Source of the DNA: JBAXPV01 sp037132075
GTDB taxonomy: Bacteria > Bacteroidota > Bacteroidia > Bacteroidales > CAIXZF01
DNA length: 64,000 bases
Direction: 5' to 3'
NCBI GenBank assembly: GCA_037132075.1
Contig: JBAXPV010000017.1
Span: 21,627 to 85,626 of the forward strand
Shown: piece by piece, positions 52,378 to 63,000 of the stretch
How the letters are laid out: each line of letters begins with the position of its first letter
How positions within the stretch are numbered: position 1 is the stretch's first letter
Position numbers and translations under genes: made by a program
Notes under the pieces: generated by a model
Databases searched by the model: none
Told to the model about the DNA's origin: nothing
What the model saw: only the letters and a program-made list of their open reading frames with translations

Positions 52378-53610
52378 TTATTTTTTCTCGTATGATAAAA
52401 GTCTCTGTTCACCCTGTAAGGCTCGTAAAGGTGTAAGGTCCTGGGAAAACTCAAGGGTTCCGAGGTAAGACCCGTCTTTGTCGCGCAAGGCATGATAAGT
52501 GATGTACAGAAATTTTCCGTGCATCTCGATCCAGAATGGGGCTGCAGTTTCTTTACCGCTTTTAAAGTCACTGAGTATCTGTTCTACAATATGAACGCTG
52601 CCCGGAGGGTGACAAAGTCGTACGTCACGACCCAGGATTGCCCGGTTTCGGGGAAAGATACGATCGGGCCCCATAGAAAAGAACCTGACCTTGTCATCTT
52701 TATCAACGAAAGTGATGTCGATAGGCATGCTATTGAATACGGATGTCAATTCAGCGATGTTGAAATTTCCACTGGGTAATTGTATCATGCCCGGGTCAGA
52801 AACAGGCATCTCGGCATCATCGATACCTTCAGGCTTCCATTCCACAGTCGGATCATAAAGACAATAACCAAACTCAATGGTTTGCGAATAGATCTGGTAC
52901 CATTCAATATCGTTTAACCTGTCCATGCACATGGGAAGCAGAATTTCCTCCTCCTTCATGATCATGTCCTCAACAGCTTTCACAGAGGGTTCCAGCTGTT
53001 CAATCCGGATCGACCCGAAAGCCTTTCCAGTTTCTAATTTCCCACCGGTAAAGACAGCTAGAGCTGTTTTTAAAAAGCCACGGGTCTCGTCATGTTTTCC
53101 CCACATCACCGTCGGTGGACCTGTTATCCCATATTTCTCAAGGAAGGGAAATAAAAGGTATTCTTTTCGCTTGTAATGCTTGTCGACATCTGCCAGGTTG
53201 TTGAATTGCTGATGAAGCTGGTTGATCAGGGCGCCTGATCCATCCTGTGAATCAACTTCCATTAATTGAAAGAGGTCCCGGATTTTTACAATGACGAAAC
53301 CTAACTCCCGGTTCTCCATTTTAAAGGTATCAACAGGATGCCCGGCAGGAATGCCTTTTGCCTGGCTCTGGTCGATATGACCTTCAAGGACAGCAGAATG
53401 AATATCGCACAATTTCAAAACTTCCTCCGTTGGCAGTCCTTCGCTAATCAGCTCCTGTTCAACTTCTACGACCTCATCATAAGGAATCTTTTGTAACAGC
53501 TGGGTCAACCTTGCTTTCACCATGTCGGGAGCTTCACCGGCATGAAGCTGTAAGATCATATGCTTTAAAAGCTCTTTTCTTTGTTGTGAATTGTTGATTA
53601 GTTCACTCAT
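52378..53610 (-). CDS. DUF438-hemerythrin-PAS protein
   Basis: 410 residues. Residues 1-95 match DUF438 (KELLKHMILQLHAGEAPDMV, EQELISEGLPTEEVLKLCDI). Residues about 95-240 form a hemerythrin-like HHE domain with ligand-type residues in INQLHQQFNN, DKHYKRKEYLLFPFLE, GKHDETRG and MKEEEILLPM. Residues about 270-400 form a PAS domain (NSMPIDITFVDKDDKVRFFS, FLYITYHALRDKDGSYLGTL). Such proteins probably sense or bind oxygen or nitric oxide through a di-iron site. No output domain follows, so signalling would need a partner. Confidence 0.85.
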   Translation of the reverse strand: MSELINNSQQRKELLKHMILQLHAGEAPDMVKARLTQLLQKIPYDEVVEVEQELISEGLPTEEVLKLCDIHSAVLEGHIDQSQAKGIPAGHPVDTFKMENRELGFVIVKIRDLFQLMEVDSQDGSGALINQLHQQFNNLADVDKHYKRKEYLLFPFLEKYGITGPPTVMWGKHDETRGFLKTALAVFTGGKLETGKAFGSIRIEQLEPSVKAVEDMIMKEEEILLPMCMDRLNDIEWYQIYSQTIEFGYCLYDPTVEWKPEGIDDAEMPVSDPGMIQLPSGNFNIAELTSVFNSMPIDITFVDKDDKVRFFSMGPDRIFPRNRAILGRDVRLCHPPGSVHIVEQILSDFKSGKETAAPFWIEMHGKFLYITYHALRDKDGSYLGTLEFSQDLTPLRALQGEQRLLSYEKK

Positions 53611-53743
53611 AATGCAAATTCTTTTATTAAGTTGATTTTTAGGGTATTATATTTTTTTTGATTGTGAATTTCTTAACAATATGCACTTTGCATTAAAGTA
53701 TTTCAGTGCTTAATTAACATGAATAGGATAGAAATGTTCATTT

Positions 53744-53776
53744 TGCCCCACCAAAATTGGAACCTTGGGTGGGGCA
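53744..53776. promoter_or_regulatory. GC-rich hairpin ahead of the YCF48-type gene
   Basis: TGCCCCACC (53744-53752) pairs perfectly with GGTGGGGCA (53768-53776) over a 15-base loop, 44 bases before ATG 53820, in a 209-base divergent gap. The stem is unusually GC-rich for the area. It could be a leader structure or a terminator remnant. Confidence 0.45.
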
Positions 53777-53819
53777 GCCTCTAAATTTTCGTATTTTTAT
53801 ACCCCAAAAACACACTTCA

Positions 53820-55523
53820 ATGAAACATCTGAAGTCATTATTAATCATCGTACTTTTCCTGCCCTTGTCGTTGTTCGCCCAGGGATGGCAATTATTCAAC
53901 ACAGGATTTAATTATATACTTACTGACATCAGCTTTCCCGGAAATCAGAGTCAGATCGGGTATGCAGTCGGAGAAAGTTCAACTTACAACGGGACTGGTA
54001 TCATCTTGAAGACTACGAACGGAGGTGACACCTGGACACAACTTAGCACTGGGAGCATTCCCGGACTTGAGACTTGTTGCTTTTTGGACGTTAATACCGG
54101 TTTTGTTGGAGGATGGCAAAACTACTATGCAAAAACTACTGATGGAGGGTTGACATGGACAACTTCTGTGGTCAATTCATCGATCTGGTACATCCATGTG
54201 ATCCGATTTTATGATGCCCTTCATGGGATGGTTTGTGCTCCGGGTTACAGCAACTATATTACTTCCGATGGCGGATTGAGCTGGTCAGCAGTGACGCTTA
54301 ATACCAATGTGGAAGGTCTTGATTATGCCAGCAGTACTATAGTTTATGCTGCAGGATCCGATCTTAAAATTGCGAAATCTACGGATGGTGGGAACACCTG
54401 GACGATGATCGTTTCGGGAGGAGCCGGTAGTTATTACCTTGGCGTTGACTTTATAAACCCAAATTATGGCATTGTTAGCGGGGAAAATGGTTCAACCCGA
54501 ACAACCACCGATGGGGGGAGTACCTGGACGATAAGCACGGCAGGCCCTGGCGGAGACCTCTTACATGCAGTTCATGTGTATAGTACTGACAGTGCGCTGG
54601 TTGCAGGAACACCGGAAGCGGTTCATAAAACGATCAATAGTGGAGTCAGCTGGACTACGGAATATCCAAGCGCAGGTAATTTTGCTTTGTACAAAATTGC
54701 CGTTGCTGCAGATAATACGCAGTTTATCTGTGGTTCCCAGGGGAAGATCCTGCGAAAAAAATCTAATTTGCAAGCAAGTTTTACGGCTTCTCAGCAAAAT
54801 GCCTGTATTGTTGCATCTATTTTCTTTACAGCAACGAATGCGTTGGCAACTTCATGGCAGTGGAGCTTTCCTGGAGGATCACCCAGTACCTCAAATCTTC
54901 AGAATCCAGTACCGATAACCTATTCTACTCCTGGCTATTATGACGTTCAGCTGATTGTAAGCAATGGCATCATTACTGACACACTGCTGATGCCAAACTA
55001 TTTACACATTTTACTTCCTGCAACACCATCTATTTCAGGAAGTAACGTTGCAGGTGAGTTCAATCCTAATACCTATTCCACAACGAATAATCCTGGCAAC
55101 ACCTACACATGGGTCGTCACTGGCGGAAGTATTACAAGTGGGGCGAATACCAATCAAATTACAGTTCAGTGGGGCGCGGCCGGTCCGGGGACGATTGACT
55201 TAACAGAAACTAATGCTGGCTGTATTTCCTATGCTTCGCTCTCAGTTACGATTACTCAAAATATCGGGATACAGGAAAATCCTGGAATGCAATGCAGTAT
55301 CTTTCCAAATCCTAGCAGCGGCATTTATGTTATCAATGCGAACAGACCACTAAAGCGTTTGCAGCTATGCGATATGAACGGAAAGACAATCAATACAATC
55401 GATCTGAAAAGCAGCACTCATGAGAAAATTGATATCAGCCAGCTAAAATCAGGCTCATACTTGCTGATCATTGAAGATATAGCTGGCGGCAGGAACACAA
55501 TAACGATAAAGAAAATTGATTAA
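53820..55523 (+). CDS. Secreted YCF48-type protein with PKD and type A T9SS sorting domain
   Basis: 567 residues from ATG 53820 with a signal peptide (LIIVLFLPLSLFAQ). Residues about 30-320 carry YCF48/BNR-type repeats with TTNGGDTWTQL, TTDGGLTWTTS, SDGGLSWSAV, STDGGNTWTM, TTDGGSTWTIS spaced by about 45 residues, forming a beta propeller. A PKD-like domain follows (WQWSFPGGSPSTS), then an Ig-like unit. The C-terminus has IFPNPSSGIYVINA and LKSGSYLLIIED, a type A type-IX secretion sorting domain. It is predicted to be exported and cell-attached; target unknown. Confidence 0.87.
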   Translation: MKHLKSLLIIVLFLPLSLFAQGWQLFNTGFNYILTDISFPGNQSQIGYAVGESSTYNGTGIILKTTNGGDTWTQLSTGSIPGLETCCFLDVNTGFVGGWQNYYAKTTDGGLTWTTSVVNSSIWYIHVIRFYDALHGMVCAPGYSNYITSDGGLSWSAVTLNTNVEGLDYASSTIVYAAGSDLKIAKSTDGGNTWTMIVSGGAGSYYLGVDFINPNYGIVSGENGSTRTTTDGGSTWTISTAGPGGDLLHAVHVYSTDSALVAGTPEAVHKTINSGVSWTTEYPSAGNFALYKIAVAADNTQFICGSQGKILRKKSNLQASFTASQQNACIVASIFFTATNALATSWQWSFPGGSPSTSNLQNPVPITYSTPGYYDVQLIVSNGIITDTLLMPNYLHILLPATPSISGSNVAGEFNPNTYSTTNNPGNTYTWVVTGGSITSGANTNQITVQWGAAGPGTIDLTETNAGCISYASLSVTITQNIGIQENPGMQCSIFPNPSSGIYVINANRPLKRLQLCDMNGKTINTIDLKSSTHEKIDISQLKSGSYLLIIEDIAGGRNTITIKKID

Positions 55524-55550
55524 ATCCTTTCGTGTTTCATAAAAAGAGCA

Positions 55551-56339
55551 TTACCTGCTTTTATTTTCGTCACTTACTTTAACTTGAAGAATTGCAGTAA
55601 TTGCGGAAGCCAGCATTAGTTTCATTTTGGGTTCAAGCCTACTATCAATCCACACATAACGCTTGTCGAGCCCTGATATGCCCCCGCCATGCAGCTGCAT
55701 AGCGCAAATCGACTGATCTTTTTCGAAAAATTCAAATCCGTCAGCAGGGATCAGACTGGCCTTTTCTCCTGGTTTATCAGAAGTCGATGGGAAGATCATG
55801 ATCTTACGGGTTCCATTGGTAAGAAAAGCTGTATAACTTTCATCAACTCTGGTGCCTGTAGTTTCATCCATAAACAATGCCCAAGTCTCTGTTGTGTCTC
55901 TGTTTATCGTGATAAAGGCCGAGAAATTGTTCTTTTGCTGTAATGTTTCTTCTACCCCAATAAAAAAAACAGGCAGCATTACTGTATACTCTGCTGACTT
56001 GGTATCCAGACGCCTGCTGGCATGAACCCAGGAAGAATCCGAGCCATTGTTCCCGAGAACAAACATAAACTTCTCTGTCGCCTTGCTAGAGCTTTGATTC
56101 CCGAAAAAAGAATGTTTAATTGTTGTCGTTGCCCAGCCCATTTTACTGGATACTACTGAATAATCCCCAAAACGGATTTTATAGATTTTCCCAAACCACT
56201 GTGCCCCGACTTTAATGTTGATTTTTTCAGAATTGGCCTCAAGACCCGGGCTGATGAGGATGTTTTTTTGGGCGGATGCCTGAGTTATCGTGATGAATAG
56301 GAAACCGGCAAGAAGTGATTTTATTGAACAGTGTATCAT
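55551..56339 (-). CDS. Secreted hypothetical protein
   Basis: 262 residues with a signal peptide (SLLAGFLFITITQASAQ). The mature region is strand-rich (INIKVGAQWFGKIYKIRFGD, MLPVFFIGVEETLQQ) and unrelated to any family I know. The C-terminal part (GGGISGLDKRYVWIDSRLEP) is basic and hydrophobic. It follows the SGNH hydrolase gene by 21 bases and is probably the last gene of the operon led by the giant PKD gene, so it may act at the cell surface. Confidence 0.7.
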   Translation of the reverse strand: MIHCSIKSLLAGFLFITITQASAQKNILISPGLEANSEKINIKVGAQWFGKIYKIRFGDYSVVSSKMGWATTTIKHSFFGNQSSSKATEKFMFVLGNNGSDSSWVHASRRLDTKSAEYTVMLPVFFIGVEETLQQKNNFSAFITINRDTTETWALFMDETTGTRVDESYTAFLTNGTRKIMIFPSTSDKPGEKASLIPADGFEFFEKDQSICAMQLHGGGISGLDKRYVWIDSRLEPKMKLMLASAITAILQVKVSDENKSR

Positions 56340-56360
56340 GTGATATCTTTTATGTGCAGG

Positions 56361-57047
56361 TTATTTAGCTGCAAGAGCCAATTTGATTGCGGCCTCTGTT
56401 AAAGGCTCCATAACATGATATCCGGCTTTGTTTGGATGAACACCATCGTCTGAATATGCTGAATTCATTCCTTTTCGGAGATCAGTCATAGCAGAGAAAT
56501 AATCGAGATAGACAAAACCATGCTGATTTGCGTATTTTTTAATCATGCCATTCAAAGTAAAGACCTTCTCGGCGGGTTTTAAACCGGGTCTCCAGGGAAA
56601 GTCATAAGCAGGCAGAACCGATGACATAACGATTTTAATTCCATTAGCAGCGGCAATTTCTGCCATTGAAGTGAGGTTATCCATAATCATTTCTAAGGTG
56701 GAAGGACCTGTATTTCCGGCAATGTCGTTGATGCCAGCGAGAATGACGACAACCGCAGGTTTGAGTGCCACAACATCAGCCCTGAAGCGAACCAGCATCT
56801 GTGGTGTGGTTTGTCCGCTGATTCCCCGGTTGATATAAGGTTTATCTTTAAAAAAGCCAGGGGAAAATTCCTGCCAATACTGAGTGATGGAATTTCCCAT
56901 GAAAACGATCCTTTTCTCCCCTGCTGCAGGCAATCCAAGTTTTGCGTTTTCTTCTTTGAAACGTGCCAGGTTGGCCCAATCCTGATCTTGTGCAAATCCA
57001 TCTACCGCCATTGTCAAAATCAGCATGATGAACATAATTCTTTTCAT
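56361..57047 (-). CDS. Secreted SGNH/GDSL hydrolase
   Basis: 228 residues with a signal peptide (MFIMLILTMAVDGFAQ). VFMGNSITQYW carries the nucleophilic serine block, ISGQTTPQMLVRF the glycine block, ILAGINDIAGN the asparagine block and YSDDGVHPNKAGYHVM the Asp-His pair. Blocks I, II, III and V of SGNH hydrolases are therefore all present. These enzymes remove acyl groups from lipids, glycans or peptides. It is 11 bases after the giant PKD gene and 21 before the secreted hypothetical. Confidence 0.9.
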   Translation of the reverse strand: MKRIMFIMLILTMAVDGFAQDQDWANLARFKEENAKLGLPAAGEKRIVFMGNSITQYWQEFSPGFFKDKPYINRGISGQTTPQMLVRFRADVVALKPAVVVILAGINDIAGNTGPSTLEMIMDNLTSMAEIAAANGIKIVMSSVLPAYDFPWRPGLKPAEKVFTLNGMIKKYANQHGFVYLDYFSAMTDLRKGMNSAYSDDGVHPNKAGYHVMEPLTEAAIKLALAAK

Positions 57048-57058
57048 TTTTTCTCTAT

Positions 57059-60000
57059 CTAATCTTTTCTCAACAAAGTTACATAACCTTTAAACTCCCG
57101 CGTGCTGCCTTTCAAGTCTTTAACCCTGATATAATAAACATAAACGCCTACCGGAGCAATGACTCCACCATTTACGCTGCCATTCCATCCAATTTCGGGT
57201 TTTGTACTGCTGAAAAGTTCCTGCCCCCAACGGCTATAGATGACCATCTCGTAAGCATCCGGATTCAGATACTTACCAGTCGGGCCAAAAACGTCGTTAA
57301 GATTATCCCCGTCAGGCGTAAAAGCATTGGGAACATAAACCGTCATTTCACCATCGACGGAGAGTACTTCTGTGACACTGCTGTCGCAGCCGTTTTGGTC
57401 CATGATATAAAGCGTCACATGATAATCACCGGTATCGGCAAAGGTGTAATTGGGATTACAATTCCCCGGATACCAACCTGTATTGTCACCAAAATTCCAA
57501 TTACAAACAAAATTGCCAGGGGATACACTGTTGTTATAAAACTGTACTGTCGAACTCAGAATGCTCACAGGCTTTGGGTCATAGGAAAAAGAAGGCACTG
57601 GCTTGTGTAAAACCGTAATCGAGCCAGGATGCTGAATCGTGTCACTGCAACCTTTTTCGGAAACTACGATCAGCGAAGGATCAAACACACCATAGGCATT
57701 GTAGTTCATGATCTGGTTTCCCGGCGGACTGGTGGCCGGAATCCCATAATCAAAGTTCCAAATCAGGTGATCTATAGTCCCGCTTGAAAGGTCAGTAAAC
57801 GTGACTTTGTCAGGTATTCCACAATAGGTGGCTGGGTCGGCAGAAAATGCGGCTACCGGAATGGGCCACACATGAACGATTCGTTGGGCCGTATCACGGC
57901 AATTGTGATCAGACACAAGGCTTAATGTTACTAAGTAGGCCCCGGGAGAATTATAATGAACCGGAGACGGGTTCTGCTGAATAGAAATTCCACCCGGAAT
58001 CCCAAAATTCCATAAATTACTATACGCACCAGTTGCAATACTACTTTGGTTGACCAGGTGAATATCCTTACCGAGGCAAGCGCTGTCTGAAGCAATTTTG
58101 GCAATTGGTGTAGCGAAAATTGTAAATTGGTGAATTGCAGTATCTGAGAATTGTATGCTATTGGCCTGGAATTTCACGATGAGCATCACGGTATAAGTCC
58201 CTGTAGCGCTATAAATCACTGTAACCGGACTGGCATGTGAAGGTGGCGCAAACCCACCAAAATCCCAGATCCTGTCAACAAAAGTCGCACTGCCACCCAG
58301 GTTTGTCGTGTCGGTGAACGTGATTGGAATATTGGTACAGGGCAAGGTATCTGAAATCGTGAAACCTGCACTACCACAAGGCATATGGATTACCAGTATA
58401 GAATCTGTCTTATTGCAATTATCCGAATTCGTAACTGTTAGCTTCACCCAATAGCTGCCACCGGATGGTGGATAGACATGACTCGGATTGGCCGTTGTAA
58501 CATTCGGCGCACCATCACCAAAATTCCAATTAAATGTAGTAATTGTGCCCGAACCCGCAGTGCTTAAATTTGTAAAATGCGTAGCATCAAAGCAATAAGT
58601 AGTATCATAGGTAAAAGATGGCAGGGGAAGCGGAAAAACTTCAATCATATGTCCAATGCTGTCAGTACATCCATGAACACTCGTTGTGGTAAGTTGAACA
58701 TAATAACTCCCGGTCAAAGGAAAGTTATGCGTGGTATTCCCGAGAGAAGTGCCATTTGGGGAATTGTCACCAAACTTCCATGACCAGAGCCCGTGCTGCA
58801 TATTCACTGGCTGAACAACTTGCGGGATAAAGGTTGAAGGACTACCCAAACACGACGCCTGGTATGTGAAGTCGATGGCAAAGGCTGGATTGACAAAGAC
58901 ACTATGGGTGACAGAGACCTGGCATCCCCGCCTGCTAACAGTCAGCGTAACCGGATAGTTTTGATTGACAGGATTGAAGATATAAGATGGATTTTGCAAT
59001 GACGAGCTGTTTCCACTGGTAAAATTCCATGTCCAGTTTGAAATAGTACCGCTATTGGGATTAGAAAGGTCAGTGAAATGAATCATTCCGGCATTGAAAC
59101 CTGATGTGCAGGTATCATGCCAGCTAAAAGCTGCAATAGGTAATGAATCCACTGCGATGAGTTTTGTGATCCCGTTCTGGCAGTTTTTACTGTCTTTTAC
59201 GATAAGCTTTACCGGGTTAAAGCCCTGAACTGGAAGCACAAAGGCAGGATTCTGTACTGTAGAGACATTGGGAATACCGTTATACCATTTCCAGGAAGTA
59301 ATGGGACCATTTGCTGAGGTGGACAGGTCAGTAAAGTGTGTCGGGGATCCAATACAAGCGATGTCGGAAGTAAAATTTACTACCGGCAAAGGATGAATAG
59401 TCAGTGTATCAGTGATCAAACTGCTGCAATACGCATCTGTCACAGTCAGCTGGACATGAAACGGACCAGGAGCGCTGGCAGGAAACTGGTGTTTTGGATT
59501 TTGAATACTGCTGTAATTGCCAGGAGGATTATGATCAAAATACCAGTTCCAGGTTTGAATGGAGCCATTGGGGACGGTGGAAGTTCCCTGGAATTGGATG
59601 GTATCATTCAAACAAGTAGGGGAATTAACACCAATAGCAGGTTTGGGTAAGGGCCTAACCAAGAGTGATTTGGTTAAGGTATCCTTACAGCCATGAATAT
59701 TTTCAACGAATAAATTAATCGTATAGTTTTGAGTAAGACTGTATGAATGACTCACCAGTGGTCCAACGGAAGCGATTGTTGCATCACCGAATGACCAGGA
59801 ATAACTGATATTCGATCCAAAATTCGCCAGTGAAGCAGATGCATCAAAACTAACTGCTGTATTTACACAGGCATTGGCAGCAGGCTGAATAAGAAAACTT
59901 GCAGTGGGGGCAGGATAAACAAGCAGGGTCTTGGATGCCGAGGAAGAACAACCAGCTTGAGTCGTAACCACTAATTTAATAGAATGATTACCTGTCACAC

Positions 60001-63000
60001 TAAATAAATGATGCATGTTTGCAGTGTTTCCAGCCCCTACTCCATCTGCTGTCCAGTTCCAGGAAGTCAGATTTGCTGCACTCACAGAGGTGTCATTAAA
60101 AGAAATCAAGGTCCCCTGGCAATCATTGCTCATGGTAAAACCAGCTTTGGGGCTTGGATTTATTGTGATAAGGCTGGAAAATGTACTGCTGCAGAAGTTG
60201 TTATCTGTAACAGTCAAAGTAATAGCATAGGTTCCGGCATGTGAAAAGAGATGATACGGTGAACTCAGGCTCGACGAATCTAAAATTCCAGTTGTTGGGT
60301 CACCAAAACTCCAATCCCATTGAGCGATGCTGCCACCTGCAGATGTAGATCCATCCATAAAATGAACAGTATCTACCGTACAATGTACTCCTGCAGGTGG
60401 CATAGGGGTGTTGAAATGTGCAAGCGGCCCGACCGGGGGGAATACCGGCACCGTCTTGCTGACTTGATTCGTACAACCATAATTACTGGTAACATCCAAT
60501 GTGGCAATATAATTCCCATTAAGGGGATAGGTATAGCAAGGATCAGGTAAAAAAGAAGTATCAGGGGCGATGCTGTTACCAAAAGTCCAGAAATACACTG
60601 ATGGCTGTGAATTAAACCAGTTCGTATGATCAGTGAAACAAACCAGTCTGTTTTCACAAGGCGGATGAACCAGGTTAAAGCTGAAATCAGCAGCCGGCTT
60701 GGGATAGACAGCAACAGCAGATACGTATTTATTGGTACAATGATGAGAATCGGTCACATTTAGCTCAACATTATAAGTCCCGGATGCAGGATAAGTATAC
60801 GGTAAAGGGTTCTGCAGCGTCGATTGATTCCCATTGTAACCCATATGCCATAGCCACGTAAAGACACCTGAAGATCCTGGAGATGAGGCAATCCCATTAA
60901 AACTCACAGCGCTACCTTCACATAAGGGTGTGACATAGGTAAATTGAACGCTGGGAAGCGGATTTACCATGATATCTCTGAGTATTGTCTTAGTACATCC
61001 ACTTGAAGTTGTAATGGTAAGTGATACATGTTGTATCCCGGCCGAATAAAAAACCAAAGACGGATTCTTTAGCGTGGAGATGATACTATTCCCGAAATCC
61101 CAATACCAATTAGTCACTGTAGAACCAGAAGCATACGAAAGATCATGGAAATGAATCAGCTGCCCAACACAGGTATCGATATTGGTGATGCTGAAATCAG
61201 CAACAGCACCGGTCGGGATAAAAACTGACTGCGTCAGTGTATTTTCACATCCTTTTGAGTTGACAACTGAAAGAGAAACATTATAAAAATTCTGTGCGGT
61301 ATAAGCATGAGAAGAATTCTGTACTGTCGAAGTATTGGGGAGATTAGAAGGATCGCCGAAATTCCAGTTCCAGGAAGTCAAAGGAAAACCTGCCCCACTT
61401 GAGTTGTCGAAGAAGTAAACAGGATTGTCAGTGCAATACGCTACTGAATAAAAGTCAGGGTTTGGCAAGGCATGGACATAAACAGGAATCGTCTTACTGC
61501 CTTTACATTGAGCGTTATCTGTAACACTTAGCTTTACAGGATATACGCCTGAAAAATTAAATAAATGTACCGGGTTCTGGCTTCCACTATTTTGTGTGTC
61601 ACCAAAATCCCAGGCCCAGGAGCTTATGGGGCTATTTGCTGAAGTAGAAAGATCGTGAAAAAAGCTCTGCTTGCCTAGGCAAGTATCTGTTGCACTGAAG
61701 TTTGCCACTGGAGAAGCCGGGATACTTATCAGACTTAGGGTCGAAGATTTGCATCCATTACTGGTAACTACTGACAGCATGACTGTATAATTTCCAGTCG
61801 AAATATAGGTATGTTGAGGATTCTGTAAAGTCGACACACTATCGGTAAAGCTCTGTGGATCTCCAAAAGTCCAGTACCATTGAGTTGTGGTTCCAACTAA
61901 TGGGTTTGTCAGGTTCGTAAATTGAACAGGATTGCCTAAACACAAGGTCGTATGTGAAAACGAGACAATTGGTAAAGGAAGTACGGTCACACTTTTCTTG
62001 ATGGTATCAGGACAAGAGAACTCATCCTTGACAACAAGACTTACCACATAAGTTCCAGGGCTTGCATAGTGATGTTTCGGATTTTTCTGGATGGAGACAT
62101 TGTTTGTTGCTGAAGAAGCTTCTCCAAAGTTCCATACATACGAAAGACTATTGGCATTTACAGGAGTTGAGATATTTGCGAACGCTGTTGAATCTCCAAA
62201 GCAAGCCAGGTTAAAAGTGAAGTTGGCGATCGGACTTGGCCTGACCAGGATGATATGACTAGCAGTATCAACGCATCCATTGCCTGCATTCGATTGTACA
62301 CCCAAAGTAACGCTATAGGAATTTGCCTGCAGATATAAATGAGAAGGATTTTGCAGGATTGATAAGTTATCATTCCCCGAAGCTATGTCTCCAAAATCCC
62401 AGGTTCTTGTGATAATATTTCCATTGGCCGTAGTCGATATATCAATAAAGTGGACACTATCCTGCTGACAATTATTAACCGGTAGTGTGGAGAAATCAGC
62501 AAGTGGTAGTGGCAGTATTTTGATCGTCTTCAAAAGTGAATACGGACAATGATTCACATCAAATGCGGTTAGCGTAATTATATAATTACCTGCCGTTGTG
62601 AAGGCGTGTAATGGATTAGCAACAGTTGCAGAACTTGATGGGACTGTGCCGAAATCCCATAACCAGGTGCTTGGTGCTATCTGAGTTAGATCCTGAAAAT
62701 GAACACTCCCTCCAATACAAGCCGTGTCGTAGGTAAAACTGACTTGCAATGGCGGATCAATGACAAGCTGTTTGACTATTGTGTCCGAACACTTATTCCC
62801 GTTAAAAACAACGAGTCTCACTTGATAAGTCCCTGGCCCTGGATAGGTATGCTGTATGGCGGGATTATTCGTCGTTTGCGGCGCCCCCCCGCTTTGCCAG
62901 GTCCATTCTAATGTATTCCCTGTACTTGTGAGTAACTGTGACGTGCTCAGAAAATCAACTACATTTCCCTGGCAATGAACCTGGTAGCTAAAAGAGGCTG

